64,000 nucleotides of DNA from Sphingomonas aurantiaca (GCF_003050705.1 NZ_QAOG01000006.1:186001-250000); one strand, 5' to 3'; counted from the first letter of the stretch, positions 19,051-28,372 are shown. Notes: generated from the sequence alone by a model not told the origin. Translations and numbers: made by a program.

Positions 19051-19834
19051 TGTCGCGGAAGCCCGGATACAGGCTCATCCCGCCGTCGATCGTCAGCGTC
19101 GATCCGACGATATAGTCTGCTGCATCCGAGGCGAGGAACAGTGCCACCCGCGCGACATCGTCGGGATCGCCGATCCGGGCATAGGGAATGAGTTCGAGCA
19201 GCTTGTCCTGGTCGGCGGTGGCATCCGCGTTGATCTCGGTCGCGATCGCGCCGGGGGCGATGCCGTTTACGCGGATCCGGTCGCCCGCAACCTCCTGCGC
19301 CAGCGTCCGCATCAGCATCCCGCTGCCACCCTTCGACGCGGCGTAATTGGCGTGCCCGGCCCAGGGGATGACCTCGTGTACCGAACTCATGAACAGGATC
19401 TTGCCGATCGCGCGGCTGACGCCGCGATCGCCCTGCGTGCGAAACCGCCGCACCGCCTCGCGCGAGACGAGGAACTGCCCGGTCAAATTCACGTCGATGA
19501 CCCGCTTCCAGTCCTCGAGCGACAGCTCGGCATAGGGCGCATCCTTCTGCATGCCCGCATTGGCGAACACGATGTCGACGCCGCCGAACCGCGCGACCGT
19601 TTCGTCGAACAACTTCAGCACCGCCGCCTCGTCCGACGTGTCCGCTTCGCACGCAAAGGCCTCGCCGCCGGCCTGCACGATGTCCTCGACGACCGCGCGC
19701 GCCTTGTCCGCGCTGCTGTTGTAGTTCACCGCGACCTTCGCGCCCGCCTTCGCAAACGCGATCGCGGACGCACGGCCAAGCCCGGAACTCGCGCCGGTGA
19801 CGATCGCCACCTGGCCTGTCAGGTCGATATGCAT
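19043..19834 (-). CDS. Glucose 1-dehydrogenase-like SDR
   Basis: Short-chain dehydrogenase of 263 residues. TGASSGLGR, FANAGM and YAASKGG are present, and the active-site segment SSVHEVIPW is the one typical of Bacillus-type glucose 1-dehydrogenases, which oxidise beta-D-glucose to gluconolactone. It is the first gene of the operon and overlaps the GH15 gene by eight bases, so glucose made by the hydrolase could be oxidised directly. Confidence 0.87.
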   Translation of the reverse strand: MHIDLTGQVAIVTGASSGLGRASAIAFAKAGAKVAVNYNSSADKARAVVEDIVQAGGEAFACEADTSDEAAVLKLFDETVARFGGVDIVFANAGMQKDAPYAELSLEDWKRVIDVNLTGQFLVSREAVRRFRTQGDRGVSRAIGKILFMSSVHEVIPWAGHANYAASKGGSGMLMRTLAQEVAGDRIRVNGIAPGAIATEINADATADQDKLLELIPYARIGDPDDVARVALFLASDAADYIVGSTLTIDGGMSLYPGFRDNG

Positions 19835-20014
19835 GGCTGGTCTTTCGCTGGGGATTATCGCCGCTCAACGCGCCCCGGCGAAAGTTTATCCCTGCGCACG
19901 CTCGACATCGCCCGCAGACGGCGGGGCTAAGCCCTTGACGGTGCACAGCGTTGCATCGCCAACCTTTGGTTAACGGTTGGCGGGCATGGTGGGGCGATCG
20001 AAAGGATCGACCCC

Positions 20015-20167
20015 ATGGCACGCCACCAGGACATCTTCACGCTCGTCGGCAATCGCATGCGCGCACCGCTGCACCGCGACGACTGCGCCTCCGTCTTTGA
20101 GCGGCCACCGATCGCCGACCTGATCCGCCGGATCGACCAGGCGCTGCAGATCCGCCGCGCCGCCTGA
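20015..20167 (+). CDS. Small protein (50 residues), unrecognised
   Basis: ATG at 20015 is preceded by AAAGGA with an eight-base spacer, a good ribosome site. The product is charged (about a quarter basic), with a C-terminal half that looks helical (IADLIRRIDQALQIRRAA). An inverted repeat CCAACC...GGTTGG lies at about 19958-19981. No family recognised; the evidence is the ribosome site, the codon pattern and the otherwise unused gap. Confidence 0.5.
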   Translation: MARHQDIFTLVGNRMRAPLHRDDCASVFERPPIADLIRRIDQALQIRRAA

Positions 20168-20189
20168 CGCCGGCAGGCCGCTCCGCGGT

Positions 20190-20456
20190 TCAGTCCTCGG
20201 AGGTCTCGGACTGTCTCAGGACGCTCGCATAGAGTTCTGCCGCGCGCAGCTCGCGCGGGTCCTTGAACGCGAGGTGTGGCGCGGGCGCCTCGCCCGTCGC
20301 CCGAAGCACCGCCCATAACGCAAAACGCCGGCCCGGCTCCCGCTCGGTGCCGAACGCGAGCGAGAGCCGGTCCCGCCCCGCCGCCAGCGCGGTGGGGTCG
20401 AGCGTATCGATGTCGGTCGTCCCGAAAAAATGGTGCGAGATCGCGTCAAGGTCCAT
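20190..20456 (-). CDS. Conserved small hypothetical protein
   Basis: An 88-residue acidic-to-neutral protein (MDLDAISHHFFGTTDIDTLD at its start) with good codon bias, in contrast to the Arg- and Ser-rich frames on the opposite strand. Proteins of this appearance occur in sphingomonad genomes, but I know no function. It lies just upstream of tRNA-Ser on the opposite strand and ends 22 bases from the stop of the convergent small ORF. Confidence 0.6.
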   Translation of the reverse strand: MDLDAISHHFFGTTDIDTLDPTALAAGRDRLSLAFGTEREPGRRFALWAVLRATGEAPAPHLAFKDPRELRAAELYASVLRQSETSED

Positions 20457-20561
20457 CGCGCTCCCATGCGGTCAGCGGCGTCGCCGCGCAACCCGCAGGC
20501 TATGTCCGGCGAGTGTTGCGAACACCGCGTGCATTGCCTAGATGCGCTCACCGACTGGCCT

Positions 20562-20651
20562 GGAAGAGTGTCCGAGTGGTTTAAGGAACTGGTCTTGAAA
20601 ACCAGCGATGGGGTAACTCATCCGTGGGTTCGAATCCCACCTCTTCCGCCA
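20562..20651 (+). tRNA. tRNA-Ser (anticodon UGA)
   Basis: Full class II cloverleaf with long variable arm: acceptor GGAAGAG pairs with CTCTTCC, anticodon loop CTTGAAA holds TGA, T-loop GGTTCGAATCC, discriminator G and encoded CCA at 20649-20651. Confidence 0.97.
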
Positions 20652-20653
20652 GG

Positions 20654-21298
20654 TCAGCAGTTTTCGGACATATCCGCAGGAAAGACGACCGGCGCATCCC
20701 CGTCCTGCCATGGCGCGAACCTGGTCATCGCGCGGCCGAACAGCGGCGATCCGAGGAACGTCGCCAGCCAGCGCTGCAGCGCCGGTAGCGGCAACGCGTC
20801 GAAATAGCCGCGATCGGTTTCGGCAAACTGGCGCACGAACGGCAGGATCGCGATGTCAGCCATCGACAGACGGTCCCCATCCAGCATCGGACGACGATCG
20901 AGCCGACCGTCCAGCCTCTGCATAAACCGCGTTGCCTCGGCCCGGTGATCGACGGCATCCGCCGGATAGCGATCGGCATATTTAAAGCGGTCAAGGTGAT
21001 GCTTGAACGCGCCGTCAGTGTCGGCGACGAGCATCGCGTCGTCCGGCGACATCCAGTCGGCTGCTCCGCTCTCCGCCGTGGCCCACCGCATGATGTCGAG
21101 ACTTTCGTCGAGCACCCGCTGGTCCGGCAGGACGAGCACCGGCACCGTCGCCTTTGGCGAAACCTCCAGCATCGCCGCGGGTTTGGCACGCAACACGACT
21201 TCGCGCAGTTCGACCGCCACGCCGCGCATGAGCAACGACAGGCGCGCACGCATCGCATAGGGGCAGCGGCGGAAGCTGTAGAGGATCGGTAGCGTCAT
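20654..21298 (-). CDS. Glutathione S-transferase family protein
   Basis: A 214-residue GST-fold protein starting at the ATG at 21298 (MTLPILYSFRRCPYAMRARL). The thioredoxin-like N-terminal domain has a CPYA active-site motif with a single Cys, and the cis-proline segment (ATVPVLVL) followed by ESLDIMRW for glutathione contact; the rest is the all-helical domain. Cys-type enzymes often act as thiol transferases or glutathionyl lyases rather than detoxifying transferases. Its stop lies two bases from the 3' end of the convergent tRNA-Ser. Confidence 0.88.
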   Translation of the reverse strand: MTLPILYSFRRCPYAMRARLSLLMRGVAVELREVVLRAKPAAMLEVSPKATVPVLVLPDQRVLDESLDIMRWATAESGAADWMSPDDAMLVADTDGAFKHHLDRFKYADRYPADAVDHRAEATRFMQRLDGRLDRRPMLDGDRLSMADIAILPFVRQFAETDRGYFDALPLPALQRWLATFLGSPLFGRAMTRFAPWQDGDAPVVFPADMSENC

Positions 21299-21436
21299 CG
21301 GACCGGGCTTACCCGATCCCGTCGAGCCGATCACGGGCACAGTTGGCCCCGATCCGTTGGCAGCGATCGCCGTACCCCGTTATGCGCCATGCAGATCGTA
21401 TAGTGATCCGCATGCGGATTCGTGCGTTGTCCGCGA

Positions 21437-21640
21437 ATGACGAACACAGGCACACCGATAGACGAAACAGGCACGCTGATCCGCGAGGGTGGAGCATTCC
21501 TATTGCAACGCGATTCAGGCGGTCGTTACACGCTGCAACTTGGCCGAATGCCGGTTGATCATGTGCAGAAGCGCGTACGTATAATCGGCGTCGCGATCGC
21601 ACCGGATCTGATCAGCGTCGATGGGGTATCGAGTGCGTGA
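21437..21640 (+). CDS. DUF5818-like small protein
   Basis: Predicted 67-residue protein (a GTG five codons upstream is also possible). The central pattern ETGTLIREGGAFLLQRDSGG followed by a small beta-rich tail (VRIIGVAIAPDLISVDG) looks like the DUF5818 family of sphingomonads, a small OB-like or beta-barrel fold of unknown function. Ribosome site is weak. Assignment is from memory of the pattern. Confidence 0.6.
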   Translation: MTNTGTPIDETGTLIREGGAFLLQRDSGGRYTLQLGRMPVDHVQKRVRIIGVAIAPDLISVDGVSSA

Positions 21641-21779
21641 TTGTGCGTGATCGAAAGAATTTCGCTGACCCGCGCAATTTCGAATAGTGTCTAATATTTC
21701 ATAACTTCGTGGCTTTTCATTCTGTTGCACACGTTGTAGTCCGCCCTCCGCCGGGGGGCAGTAGAAACAAGGACTGAGT

Positions 21780-22295
21780 GTGACCGATACAATCAACCCC
21801 GTGGAGCTTGCTGCGGAACTGACTGCAGCTTGGCTGGCCAATCCGAACACGCGCACGTCGGCGGATGATGTTCCCGCGTTCCTCGTGTCGATGCATGCCG
21901 CCGTCATCAAGCTCACCGACGGCAGCGATGCCGAAGCCGCCGCTGCGCCTTCGCAGAGCCATGAGCCTGCGGTTACCGCGCGCAAGTCGCTCGCGTCGCC
22001 CGATCACATCATCTCGATGCTCGACGGCAAGAAGTACAAGACGTTGCGTCGCCACCTGACGACCAACGGCCTGACGCCTGAACAGTATCGCGAGCGCTTC
22101 AACCTGAAGGCCGACTATCCGATGGTCGCTGCGAACTATTCGGAAGCACGCCGCGCAATGGCAAAGTCGATCGGTCTCGGTCGCAAGGCCGGCAGCACGG
22201 TCGAAAAGACTGTGGACTCGGCGGGCAAGACGGTTCGCAAGAGCGGCAAGGCCGCACTCGACGCCGCCAAGAAGACGCTCGGCAACGAAGAGTAA
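21780..22295 (+). CDS. mucR: MucR/Ros-family transcriptional regulator without zinc ligands
   Basis: DNA-binding regulator, 171 residues, starting at GTG 21780 with AAGGA six bases upstream. Residues 76-110 align with the Ros/MucR zinc finger and its flanking LTPEQYRERF block, but the two Cys ligands are Ser79 and Asp82 and the last His is replaced (TTNG at 94-97); only His92 remains. Zinc-less Ros homologues are known in Mesorhizobium. MucR proteins are global repressors and H-NS-like organisers, often of envelope and motility genes. The Lys- and Ala-rich tail (about 130-171) resembles histone-like tails. A hairpin terminator follows. Confidence 0.85.
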   Translation: MTDTINPVELAAELTAAWLANPNTRTSADDVPAFLVSMHAAVIKLTDGSDAEAAAAPSQSHEPAVTARKSLASPDHIISMLDGKKYKTLRRHLTTNGLTPEQYRERFNLKADYPMVAANYSEARRAMAKSIGLGRKAGSTVEKTVDSAGKTVRKSGKAALDAAKKTLGNEE

Positions 22296-22302
22296 TAACG
22301 AG

Positions 22303-22328
22303 CGGGGAAGGTCTAGGGACCTTCCCCG
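22303..22328 (+). terminator. Hairpin terminator after mucR
   Basis: Perfect 11-bp stem CGGGGAAGGTC, loop TAGG, GACCTTCCCCG, eight bases after the mucR stop and before the convergent poxB stop. Followed by TCTCGC, so the U-tract is weak. Confidence 0.75.
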
Positions 22329-22346
22329 TCTCGCATGCGGCCCGGC

Positions 22347-24086
22347 TCAGAGGCCAGGCAGCGCCATCCGCAAATTCGTCTTGGCCAGTTCGATCACTTC
22401 ATCGCCGCGACCGTTGAGGATCGCCTTGGCCATGTAGAGGCTGAACCCCTTCGCCTGTTCGGCCTTGATCGACGGCGGCATCAGCAGTTCATACGACGCC
22501 GTCTTCACCGAAACGAGTGCCGGACCGTCATGCGCAAACGCACGGCGCAGCGCCTCCTCCAAATCGGCAGACTCGGTCACGGTGATGCCGAGCATCCCCG
22601 ATGCCTGCGCGATCATCGCGAAATCCGGGTTCTCCAGCTTGACGTTCACGTCGAGGAACCCACCCGCCTTTTGCTCCAGCGCGACGAAACCCAGTTCGCC
22701 ATTGTCGACGATCACGATCTTCACCGGCAGATCGAGCTGTTTGAGCGTCAGCAGATCGCCCATCGACATCGCGAACCCGCCATCCCCCGACAGCGAGATG
22801 ACCTGACGCCCGGGACAGGCCGCCTGCGCGCCGATCGCCTGCGCGAGCGCGTTCGCCATCGATCCATGGTTTGCCGAGAACAGCAAGCGCCTGCGGCCGT
22901 TCACGGTGATGTAGCGGCACTCCCAGGCAGTCGGCGTGCCGACGTCCGCGGAGATGACCGCATCGTCCGCTGCCAGATCGCTCAGCATCTTCGCCAGATA
23001 TTGCGGATGGATCGGGCGGCCGGGTTTGGACGGCGTGGCCAGATCGTCCAGCCCCTTGCGCGCGCTCGCATAATGTTTGCGTGCGGCATCGATGAACGTG
23101 CGATCGGTGCGCCGCTCCAGGCGCGGCAGCAGCGCGGCGATCGTCTCGCCCACGTCGCCGACGATCCCTAGCTCGAGCGGCGCGCGCTTGCCGAGCTGCG
23201 ACGGATCGCGATCGATCTGAACGATCTTCGCGTCCTTGGGATAGAAGTTGCGATACGGAAAATCGCTGCCGAGCATCAGCAACAGATCGCAATTCTCCAT
23301 CGCCTGATAGCCCGACGAGAAACCGATCAGCCCGGTCATCCCGACATCGAACGGATTGTCCCATTCGACATGCTCCTTGCCCCGCAGCGCATGGACCACC
23401 GGCGCGCCGAGCGTATCGGCGAGCGCCACGACCGCGTCATGCTGTCCCGCGCACCCCGCCCCGCAGAGCAACGTCACCGCCTTAGCGTCGTCGAGCAGCG
23501 TGACAAGCGTATCGATATCGGCGGCGTTGGGCACGATCCGCGGCGCGTTCAGAGCGGGGAACGTCCCCGTCGCACCCTTGGGCGCGTCGAGCAAGGCCAC
23601 GTCGCCGGGCACGACGATCACCGCGACGCCACGCTTGCCGATCGCCGCGCGCATTGCCCGGTGCATCACCTCGGGCATCTGCGCCGGGTTGGTAACAAGC
23701 TCGACGAAGTGGCTGCATTCGCGGAACAACTCCTGCGGATGCGTCTCCTGGAAATAACCCAGGCCGATCTCGGACGACGGAATATGCGCGGCGATCGCGA
23801 GCACCGGCACATGGTTGCGGTGACAGTCGAACAGCCCGTTGATCAGGTGCAGATTGCCCGGCCCGCAACTCCCCGCGCAGACCGCGAGCTCGCCCGTCAT
23901 CGCCGCCTCCGCCCCGGCCGCGAACGCCGCGACCTCTTCGTGGCGGGTCATCATCCAGTCGATCCGGCCCAGCTTGCGGAGCGTCTCGTTCAGGCCGTTG
24001 AGGCTGTCGCCGGTCACGCCCCATATCCGCTTGACGCCGGCATCGGCGAGCGTGAGCGCCATGATATCCGCGATTGTATGAGCCAT
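22347..24086 (-). CDS. poxB: Pyruvate dehydrogenase (quinone), PoxB type
   Basis: Thiamine-diphosphate and FAD enzyme that decarboxylates pyruvate to acetate and CO2 and passes electrons to membrane quinone. From ATG 24086 the product is 579 residues; an ATG six codons upstream (24104) is possible. The N-terminal domain follows E. coli PoxB almost word for word ([63 protein letters not shown]). The ThDP motif [11 protein letters not shown] and downstream DNGELGF are present. The C-terminal end is where E. coli PoxB binds membrane. Confidence 0.95.
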   Translation of the reverse strand: MAHTIADIMALTLADAGVKRIWGVTGDSLNGLNETLRKLGRIDWMMTRHEEVAAFAAGAEAAMTGELAVCAGSCGPGNLHLINGLFDCHRNHVPVLAIAAHIPSSEIGLGYFQETHPQELFRECSHFVELVTNPAQMPEVMHRAMRAAIGKRGVAVIVVPGDVALLDAPKGATGTFPALNAPRIVPNAADIDTLVTLLDDAKAVTLLCGAGCAGQHDAVVALADTLGAPVVHALRGKEHVEWDNPFDVGMTGLIGFSSGYQAMENCDLLLMLGSDFPYRNFYPKDAKIVQIDRDPSQLGKRAPLELGIVGDVGETIAALLPRLERRTDRTFIDAARKHYASARKGLDDLATPSKPGRPIHPQYLAKMLSDLAADDAVISADVGTPTAWECRYITVNGRRRLLFSANHGSMANALAQAIGAQAACPGRQVISLSGDGGFAMSMGDLLTLKQLDLPVKIVIVDNGELGFVALEQKAGGFLDVNVKLENPDFAMIAQASGMLGITVTESADLEEALRRAFAHDGPALVSVKTASYELLMPPSIKAEQAKGFSLYMAKAILNGRGDEVIELAKTNLRMALPGL

Positions 24087-24414
24087 TGCGCGTGCTTTTC
24101 CCATGTGATGACCCGCAACGTCTTCCGCGACCGGTCGTCGTCAGGCGCATGCGGTGTTCACCCGAATCAAAGCGTCGCCGGCGCGATCGGTTCCGCACGC
24201 ACGGATCTAATCTGCCGCAAGTTTCTCCAGGCAGCGGCGATCGTGCCCGGTGTTGCGGATCGGTCACGCTGGCCCCGCGAAATTTCATCCGTGCAAACGA
24301 GCGTCGCGGAAATACGTACCGGACATCGAAACGTCATCGAAACGTCGTCGCCCGGTAACGCGCCACGCCGATGGGCGCGGTGGACGCTGCGCCATGGCAG
24401 CGAAGGGGACCATC
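24087..24414. promoter_or_regulatory. Divergent promoter region between poxB and a TonB receptor gene
   Basis: This 328-bp gap has no convincing gene. It must hold promoters for both divergent genes. The only ordered feature I see is a tandem 11-bp repeat at 24324-24345, listed separately. Confidence 0.5.
24324..24345. repeat. Tandem 11-bp direct repeat, possible operator
   Basis: CATCGAAACGT occurs twice back to back, followed by a partial third match (CGTCG). It lies 70 bases before the TonB receptor start. One helical turn spacing puts both copies on the same DNA face, as expected for a dimeric or cooperative regulator. Confidence 0.5.
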
Positions 24415-26799
24415 ATGAACCGTCTTTCCGGCCTTTTCGCCAGCGTCGCCGTGCTGGCGATCGCTGCACCCGCCGTCGCGCAAAACGCCCCTTCCCCGGC
24501 GCTGGCGCCAGCGGACCAGCCGCTCCCGGCCGACGGCGCAGCCACCGATGCAGCTCAGGGCACTGGCGAAGACATCGTCGTGCTCGGCTTCGGCCAGAGC
24601 CGCCAGATCCAGAGCATCACCGCAGCCGATCTCAACCGCCTCACGCCCGGCTCGAGCCCGTTAAAGGCGATCGAGAAGCTGCCGGGGGTCAATTTCCAGG
24701 CGGCCGACCCGTTCGGCGCCTATGAATGGGCGGTGCGGATCTCGCTGCGCGGGTTCAACCAGAACCAGCTCGGCTTCACGCTCGACGGCGTACCGCTCGG
24801 CGACATGAGCTATGGCAATGTCAACGGCCTGCACATCAGCCGTGCGATCCTTTCCGAGAACGTCGCCCGCACCGACGTGGCGCAGGGCGCAGGCGCGCTC
24901 GGCACCGCCTCGACGAGCAACCTCGGCGGCACGATCGAGTTCTTCAGCGACGCGCCGCGCGATACGGGCAACGTCACCGGCGGCGGCACCTACGGGTCGG
25001 ACAACACCTATCGCGCGTTCGCCCGCATCGACAGCGGCGATCTCGGCGGCGGGCTCAAGGGCTATCTGAGCTATGGCTATCTCTCGACCGACAAGTGGAA
25101 GGGCGACGGCGTCCAGCGCCAGCACCAGGCCAACGGCAAGATCGTCAAGGATTTAGGCACACTCGGCAGCCTGTCGGCGTTCCTGAACTTCTCGGATCGT
25201 CGCGAGCAGGACTATCAGGATCTCAACCTCAACATCATCAACCGCCGCGGGCTGCGCAACGACAACATCGCCGACAATTACCCGCTGGCGCTGCAGATCG
25301 CCAAGGTCGCGCAAAACCAGGCCGCGGTCGCCGCTGGCACCGCGCAGCCCTGGACGGGGGCCGGTACGACGTTTCCGACGGGGTTCGGCACGGTCGACGA
25401 CGCCTATTACGATGCGGGCGGGCTGCGTCGGGACTATCTGGGCGGTGTCACGTTCGACGCGCATCTGACGCCCGAACTGTCGCTGACCACGACCGGCTAT
25501 TATCATGACAACAAGGGCCAGGGATCATGGATCACGCCCTATTCGCCGACCCCGGCCGGCGCCGCAAACGCCGATGGCACACCGATCGCCGCGGCAAGCC
25601 CGCTCGGCTTCCGCACGACCGAATATGCGATGAAGCGCGGCGGCGCGCTGAGCAATCTGGTGTATGAGACGTCGGCGAACACGCTGGAGGTCGGCGGCTG
25701 GCTGGAGAGCAACACGTTCACGCAGGCGCGCCGCTTCTACGGCATGACCGACAGCGCGACGCCAAACCGTGACACGCTGGAATTCCAGAAGAACCCCTAC
25801 CGGACGCAGTGGGACGGCAAGTACAGCACCGACACGATGCAATATCATGTCGGCGACACGATCAGGCTCGCCGACGACCGGCTGACGCTGAACGCCGGGT
25901 GGAAGGGCTTCTACGTCGTCAACCGCGCGGTCATGCTGCCGGCGACGACCTCGCCGCTCGCGATCGGACGGATCACCGCAAAGGACTGGTTCCAGCCCCA
26001 GGCGGGCATCCTTTTCAAGCTCGCGCCATCGACCGAACTCTTCGCCGACTATAAGGAAAACGTCCGCGCCTATGTGTCGTCGGCGACGACCGGCCCGTTC
26101 TCGACCACGCAAGCCGGGTTCGACGCGATCCGCGGCCGGTTGAAGCCCGAACGCTCCAGGACCGCGGAGGGCGGCCTGCGCTTCCGGACCGGACCGTTCC
26201 AGGCGTCGGCGGTCGGCTATTACATCGATTTCGCCAACCGGCTGCTCGGCTTTGCCAACGGCGCCGGGATCATCGGCAACCCCGCGACGCTCAACAACGT
26301 CGGCAGCGTCCATACCTATGGCGCAGAGGTCGCGGTGAATTACCGCGTGTTCCGCCCCCTGTCGCTGTTCGCCAGCTATTCGTACAACAAATCGAAATAT
26401 GCCGACGACGTCCTGTCTGCGACCGGCGCAGTGCTCGTGGCAACCGATGGCAAGATGGCCGTCGACAGCCCCGAGCACATGCTCAAGGGCGAGGTCGTCC
26501 TGGAACAGTCGGGCTTCACCGCACGCGTCGGTGCCGATTACATGAGCAAGCGCTACTTCACCTATCTCAACGATCAGTCGGTGCCCGGGCGCGTGCTCGT
26601 CGATGCGAGCATCGGCTATCGTTTCGAGGGCGACGGCGCGTTGCACGGCGTCTCGATCCTGGGCAGCGTCACCAACCTGACCGACAAGAAGTACATCGCG
26701 ACGATCGGCTCGAACGGCTTCACCGCCAGCGGCGACAACCAGACGCTGCTGGCCGGCACCCCGCGCCAGTTCTTCGTCTCGCTGAAAAAGGGGTTCTGA
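24415..26799 (+). CDS. TonB-dependent receptor
   Basis: Outer-membrane active-transport receptor, 794 residues. ATG 24415 follows GAAGGGGACC and opens with a signal peptide (cleavage probably after AVA, residue 22). A TonB box-like segment EDIVVLGFG is at about 52-60, then the plug (RISLRGFNQNQLGFTLDGVPLGD) and the 22-strand barrel with a terminal Phe (SLKKGF). The ligand is unknown; there is no neighbouring enzyme on the same strand to suggest one. An in-frame ATG at 24394 would add seven residues. Confidence 0.92.
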   Translation: MNRLSGLFASVAVLAIAAPAVAQNAPSPALAPADQPLPADGAATDAAQGTGEDIVVLGFGQSRQIQSITAADLNRLTPGSSPLKAIEKLPGVNFQAADPFGAYEWAVRISLRGFNQNQLGFTLDGVPLGDMSYGNVNGLHISRAILSENVARTDVAQGAGALGTASTSNLGGTIEFFSDAPRDTGNVTGGGTYGSDNTYRAFARIDSGDLGGGLKGYLSYGYLSTDKWKGDGVQRQHQANGKIVKDLGTLGSLSAFLNFSDRREQDYQDLNLNIINRRGLRNDNIADNYPLALQIAKVAQNQAAVAAGTAQPWTGAGTTFPTGFGTVDDAYYDAGGLRRDYLGGVTFDAHLTPELSLTTTGYYHDNKGQGSWITPYSPTPAGAANADGTPIAAASPLGFRTTEYAMKRGGALSNLVYETSANTLEVGGWLESNTFTQARRFYGMTDSATPNRDTLEFQKNPYRTQWDGKYSTDTMQYHVGDTIRLADDRLTLNAGWKGFYVVNRAVMLPATTSPLAIGRITAKDWFQPQAGILFKLAPSTELFADYKENVRAYVSSATTGPFSTTQAGFDAIRGRLKPERSRTAEGGLRFRTGPFQASAVGYYIDFANRLLGFANGAGIIGNPATLNNVGSVHTYGAEVAVNYRVFRPLSLFASYSYNKSKYADDVLSATGAVLVATDGKMAVDSPEHMLKGEVVLEQSGFTARVGADYMSKRYFTYLNDQSVPGRVLVDASIGYRFEGDGALHGVSILGSVTNLTDKKYIATIGSNGFTASGDNQTLLAGTPRQFFVSLKKGF

Positions 26800-26803
26800 G
26801 CCT

Positions 26804-26841
26804 CGGGCTCGTGCGGCCGTCAGGCGGTCAGCACGAGCCCG
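26804..26841. terminator. Inverted repeat between convergent genes
   Basis: An 11-bp perfect inverted repeat (CGGGCTCGTGC and GCACGAGCCCG) with a 16-base loop lies across the gap between the TonB receptor and the MBL hydrolase; its right arm is inside the 3' end of the hydrolase gene. Confidence 0.55.
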
Positions 26842-27584
26842 TCATAACCAGGTTCGACACCGGCCGGCAGCTCGTCGCACAACGTCGCATAGTCCATCGT
26901 ATTGTCCATATGGATCAACGCAGTCTGCCTTGGCGTCAGGCGTTCGACCCATCCGAGTATGGCGGGCAACGCCATGTGCGTCGGATGCGGACGCCTTCGC
27001 AGAACGTCGACGACCCAGACGTCTAGATCCTGATACAGCGTGGCCATATCATCGGTCATCACGTTGAAATCGGTCGCATATCCGATCGACACGCCCGCCG
27101 CCCCGAACCGCAGGCCAGCGGCGTGGATGCTGCCGTGTGGCTGGTCGGTCACACGGATATCGATACCGCCGATCGTCAGCCGGTCGGGCAACACCTCGGC
27201 CGCGATCGTCGGCGGGTAACCGGGGCGACCATGAAACGCATAGGTGAAGCGCGCATCGAGCGCCGCGAGCGTGAAGGGCCGCGCATAGCCGCGAACGGGC
27301 GTACCGCTTGCGTGGAACAGCTGCCGCAGATCGTCGATCCCGTGGCAGTGATCCGCGTGATCGTGCGTCCAGATCACCGCATCGACCCGGTCGATATCCG
27401 CCGCGAGCAGCTGTTCGCGCATGTCGGGGCTCGTATCGATCAGGATCCGCGTACCGTCATGCTCGACCAGCGCGGACGCCCGCGTGCGGCGATTGCGCGG
27501 CTCGGTCGGGTCGCAGTCGCCCCAGTCGTTACCGATCCTCGGCACGCCGGAGGACGTGCCCGAACCGAGGATCGTGATCTTCAT
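26820..27584 (-). CDS. MBL-fold metallohydrolase (PhnP-like)
   Basis: Cytoplasmic metallo-beta-lactamase-fold hydrolase, 254 residues from ATG 27584, which overlaps the tatD stop (ATGA). It opens with ILGSGTSSGVP and carries the di-metal motif HDHADH plus a distal His-Gly (DQPHGS) and Asp (YATDF). The pattern is that of PhnP-type cyclic phosphodiesterases. It is the last gene of holB-metG-tatD-MBL, an arrangement seen in many alphaproteobacteria, and is probably a nucleotide or sugar phosphodiesterase. Confidence 0.88.
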   Translation of the reverse strand: MKITILGSGTSSGVPRIGNDWGDCDPTEPRNRRTRASALVEHDGTRILIDTSPDMREQLLAADIDRVDAVIWTHDHADHCHGIDDLRQLFHASGTPVRGYARPFTLAALDARFTYAFHGRPGYPPTIAAEVLPDRLTIGGIDIRVTDQPHGSIHAAGLRFGAAGVSIGYATDFNVMTDDMATLYQDLDVWVVDVLRRRPHPTHMALPAILGWVERLTPRQTALIHMDNTMDYATLCDELPAGVEPGYDGLVLTA

Positions 27585-28372
27585 GCGATCGCCCCGGACA
27601 CCCGCGTCTTGGCGAACAGCGCGTGGAAATTCTCGGCGGTACGTCGCGACAAGTCCTCGACAGTTTCGCCGCGCAGGTCGGCGAGAAACTTGGCGGTGTC
27701 GGCGACGAAACCGGGCTCGCCAGTCTTGCCCCGATGCGGCACGGGCGCGAGGAACGGCGCGTCGGTCTCGATCAGCAACCGCTCGATCGGCAACCGCGCG
27801 GCGGTCTCCTGCAGGTCGCGCGCGTTCTTGAACGTCACGATTCCCGAGATCGAGATGTACAGCCCCATGTCCAGCGCCTTGTCGGCAAACGCACCGCTCG
27901 CGGTGAAGCAGTGGATGACGCCCGTATAGGCCCCCTTCGCCATCTCTTCCGCCATGATCGCCGCGGTATCGTCCTCGGCATCGCGGGTGTGGACGACGAT
28001 CGGCAGGCCGGTCTCGCGCGACGCCGCGATGTGCGCACGAAAGCTCGCCTGCTGGCGTGCCCGGTCCGACGTATCGCGGAAATAGTCCAGACCGCTTTCG
28101 CCGAGCCCGACGACGCGCGGATGCTGCGCGCGCGCGACGAGCTTGGCGGCATCGACGTCGGGATAAGTATCCGCCTCGTTGGGATGGATCCCGATCGTCG
28201 CCCAGACATCGGGCTCGCGCTCGGCGGTAGCGACGATATCGTCCCACTCGCTTTCGCGGGTCGAGATGTTGAGCATCGCCGTTACACCGCGCGCACGGGC
28301 GCGCGCGAGGACCGCCTGCTGGTCCTCAACGAGGCCCTTGTAGTTCAGATGGCAATGGCTGTCGGCGAGCAT
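27581..28372 (-). CDS. tatD: TatD-family metal-dependent hydrolase
   Basis: TIM-barrel metal hydrolase of the TatD/YcfH family, associated with 3'-5' DNase activity, 263 residues. Start ATG 28372 shares its A with the metG stop (TGATG). Metal ligands are visible in DSHCHLN, GLGESGLDYF, VVHTRDAEDD, HCFTASG and ETDAPFLAP. Coupled at both ends within the metG operon. Confidence 0.93.
   Translation of the reverse strand: MLADSHCHLNYKGLVEDQQAVLARARARGVTAMLNISTRESEWDDIVATAEREPDVWATIGIHPNEADTYPDVDAAKLVARAQHPRVVGLGESGLDYFRDTSDRARQQASFRAHIAASRETGLPIVVHTRDAEDDTAAIMAEEMAKGAYTGVIHCFTASGAFADKALDMGLYISISGIVTFKNARDLQETAARLPIERLLIETDAPFLAPVPHRGKTGEPGFVADTAKFLADLRGETVEDLSRRTAENFHALFAKTRVSGAIA

Noticed and set aside
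19940..19975. TTGACG as a -35 box before the small ORF at 20015
   Set aside because: No convincing -10 box at the right distance, so no promoter was called.
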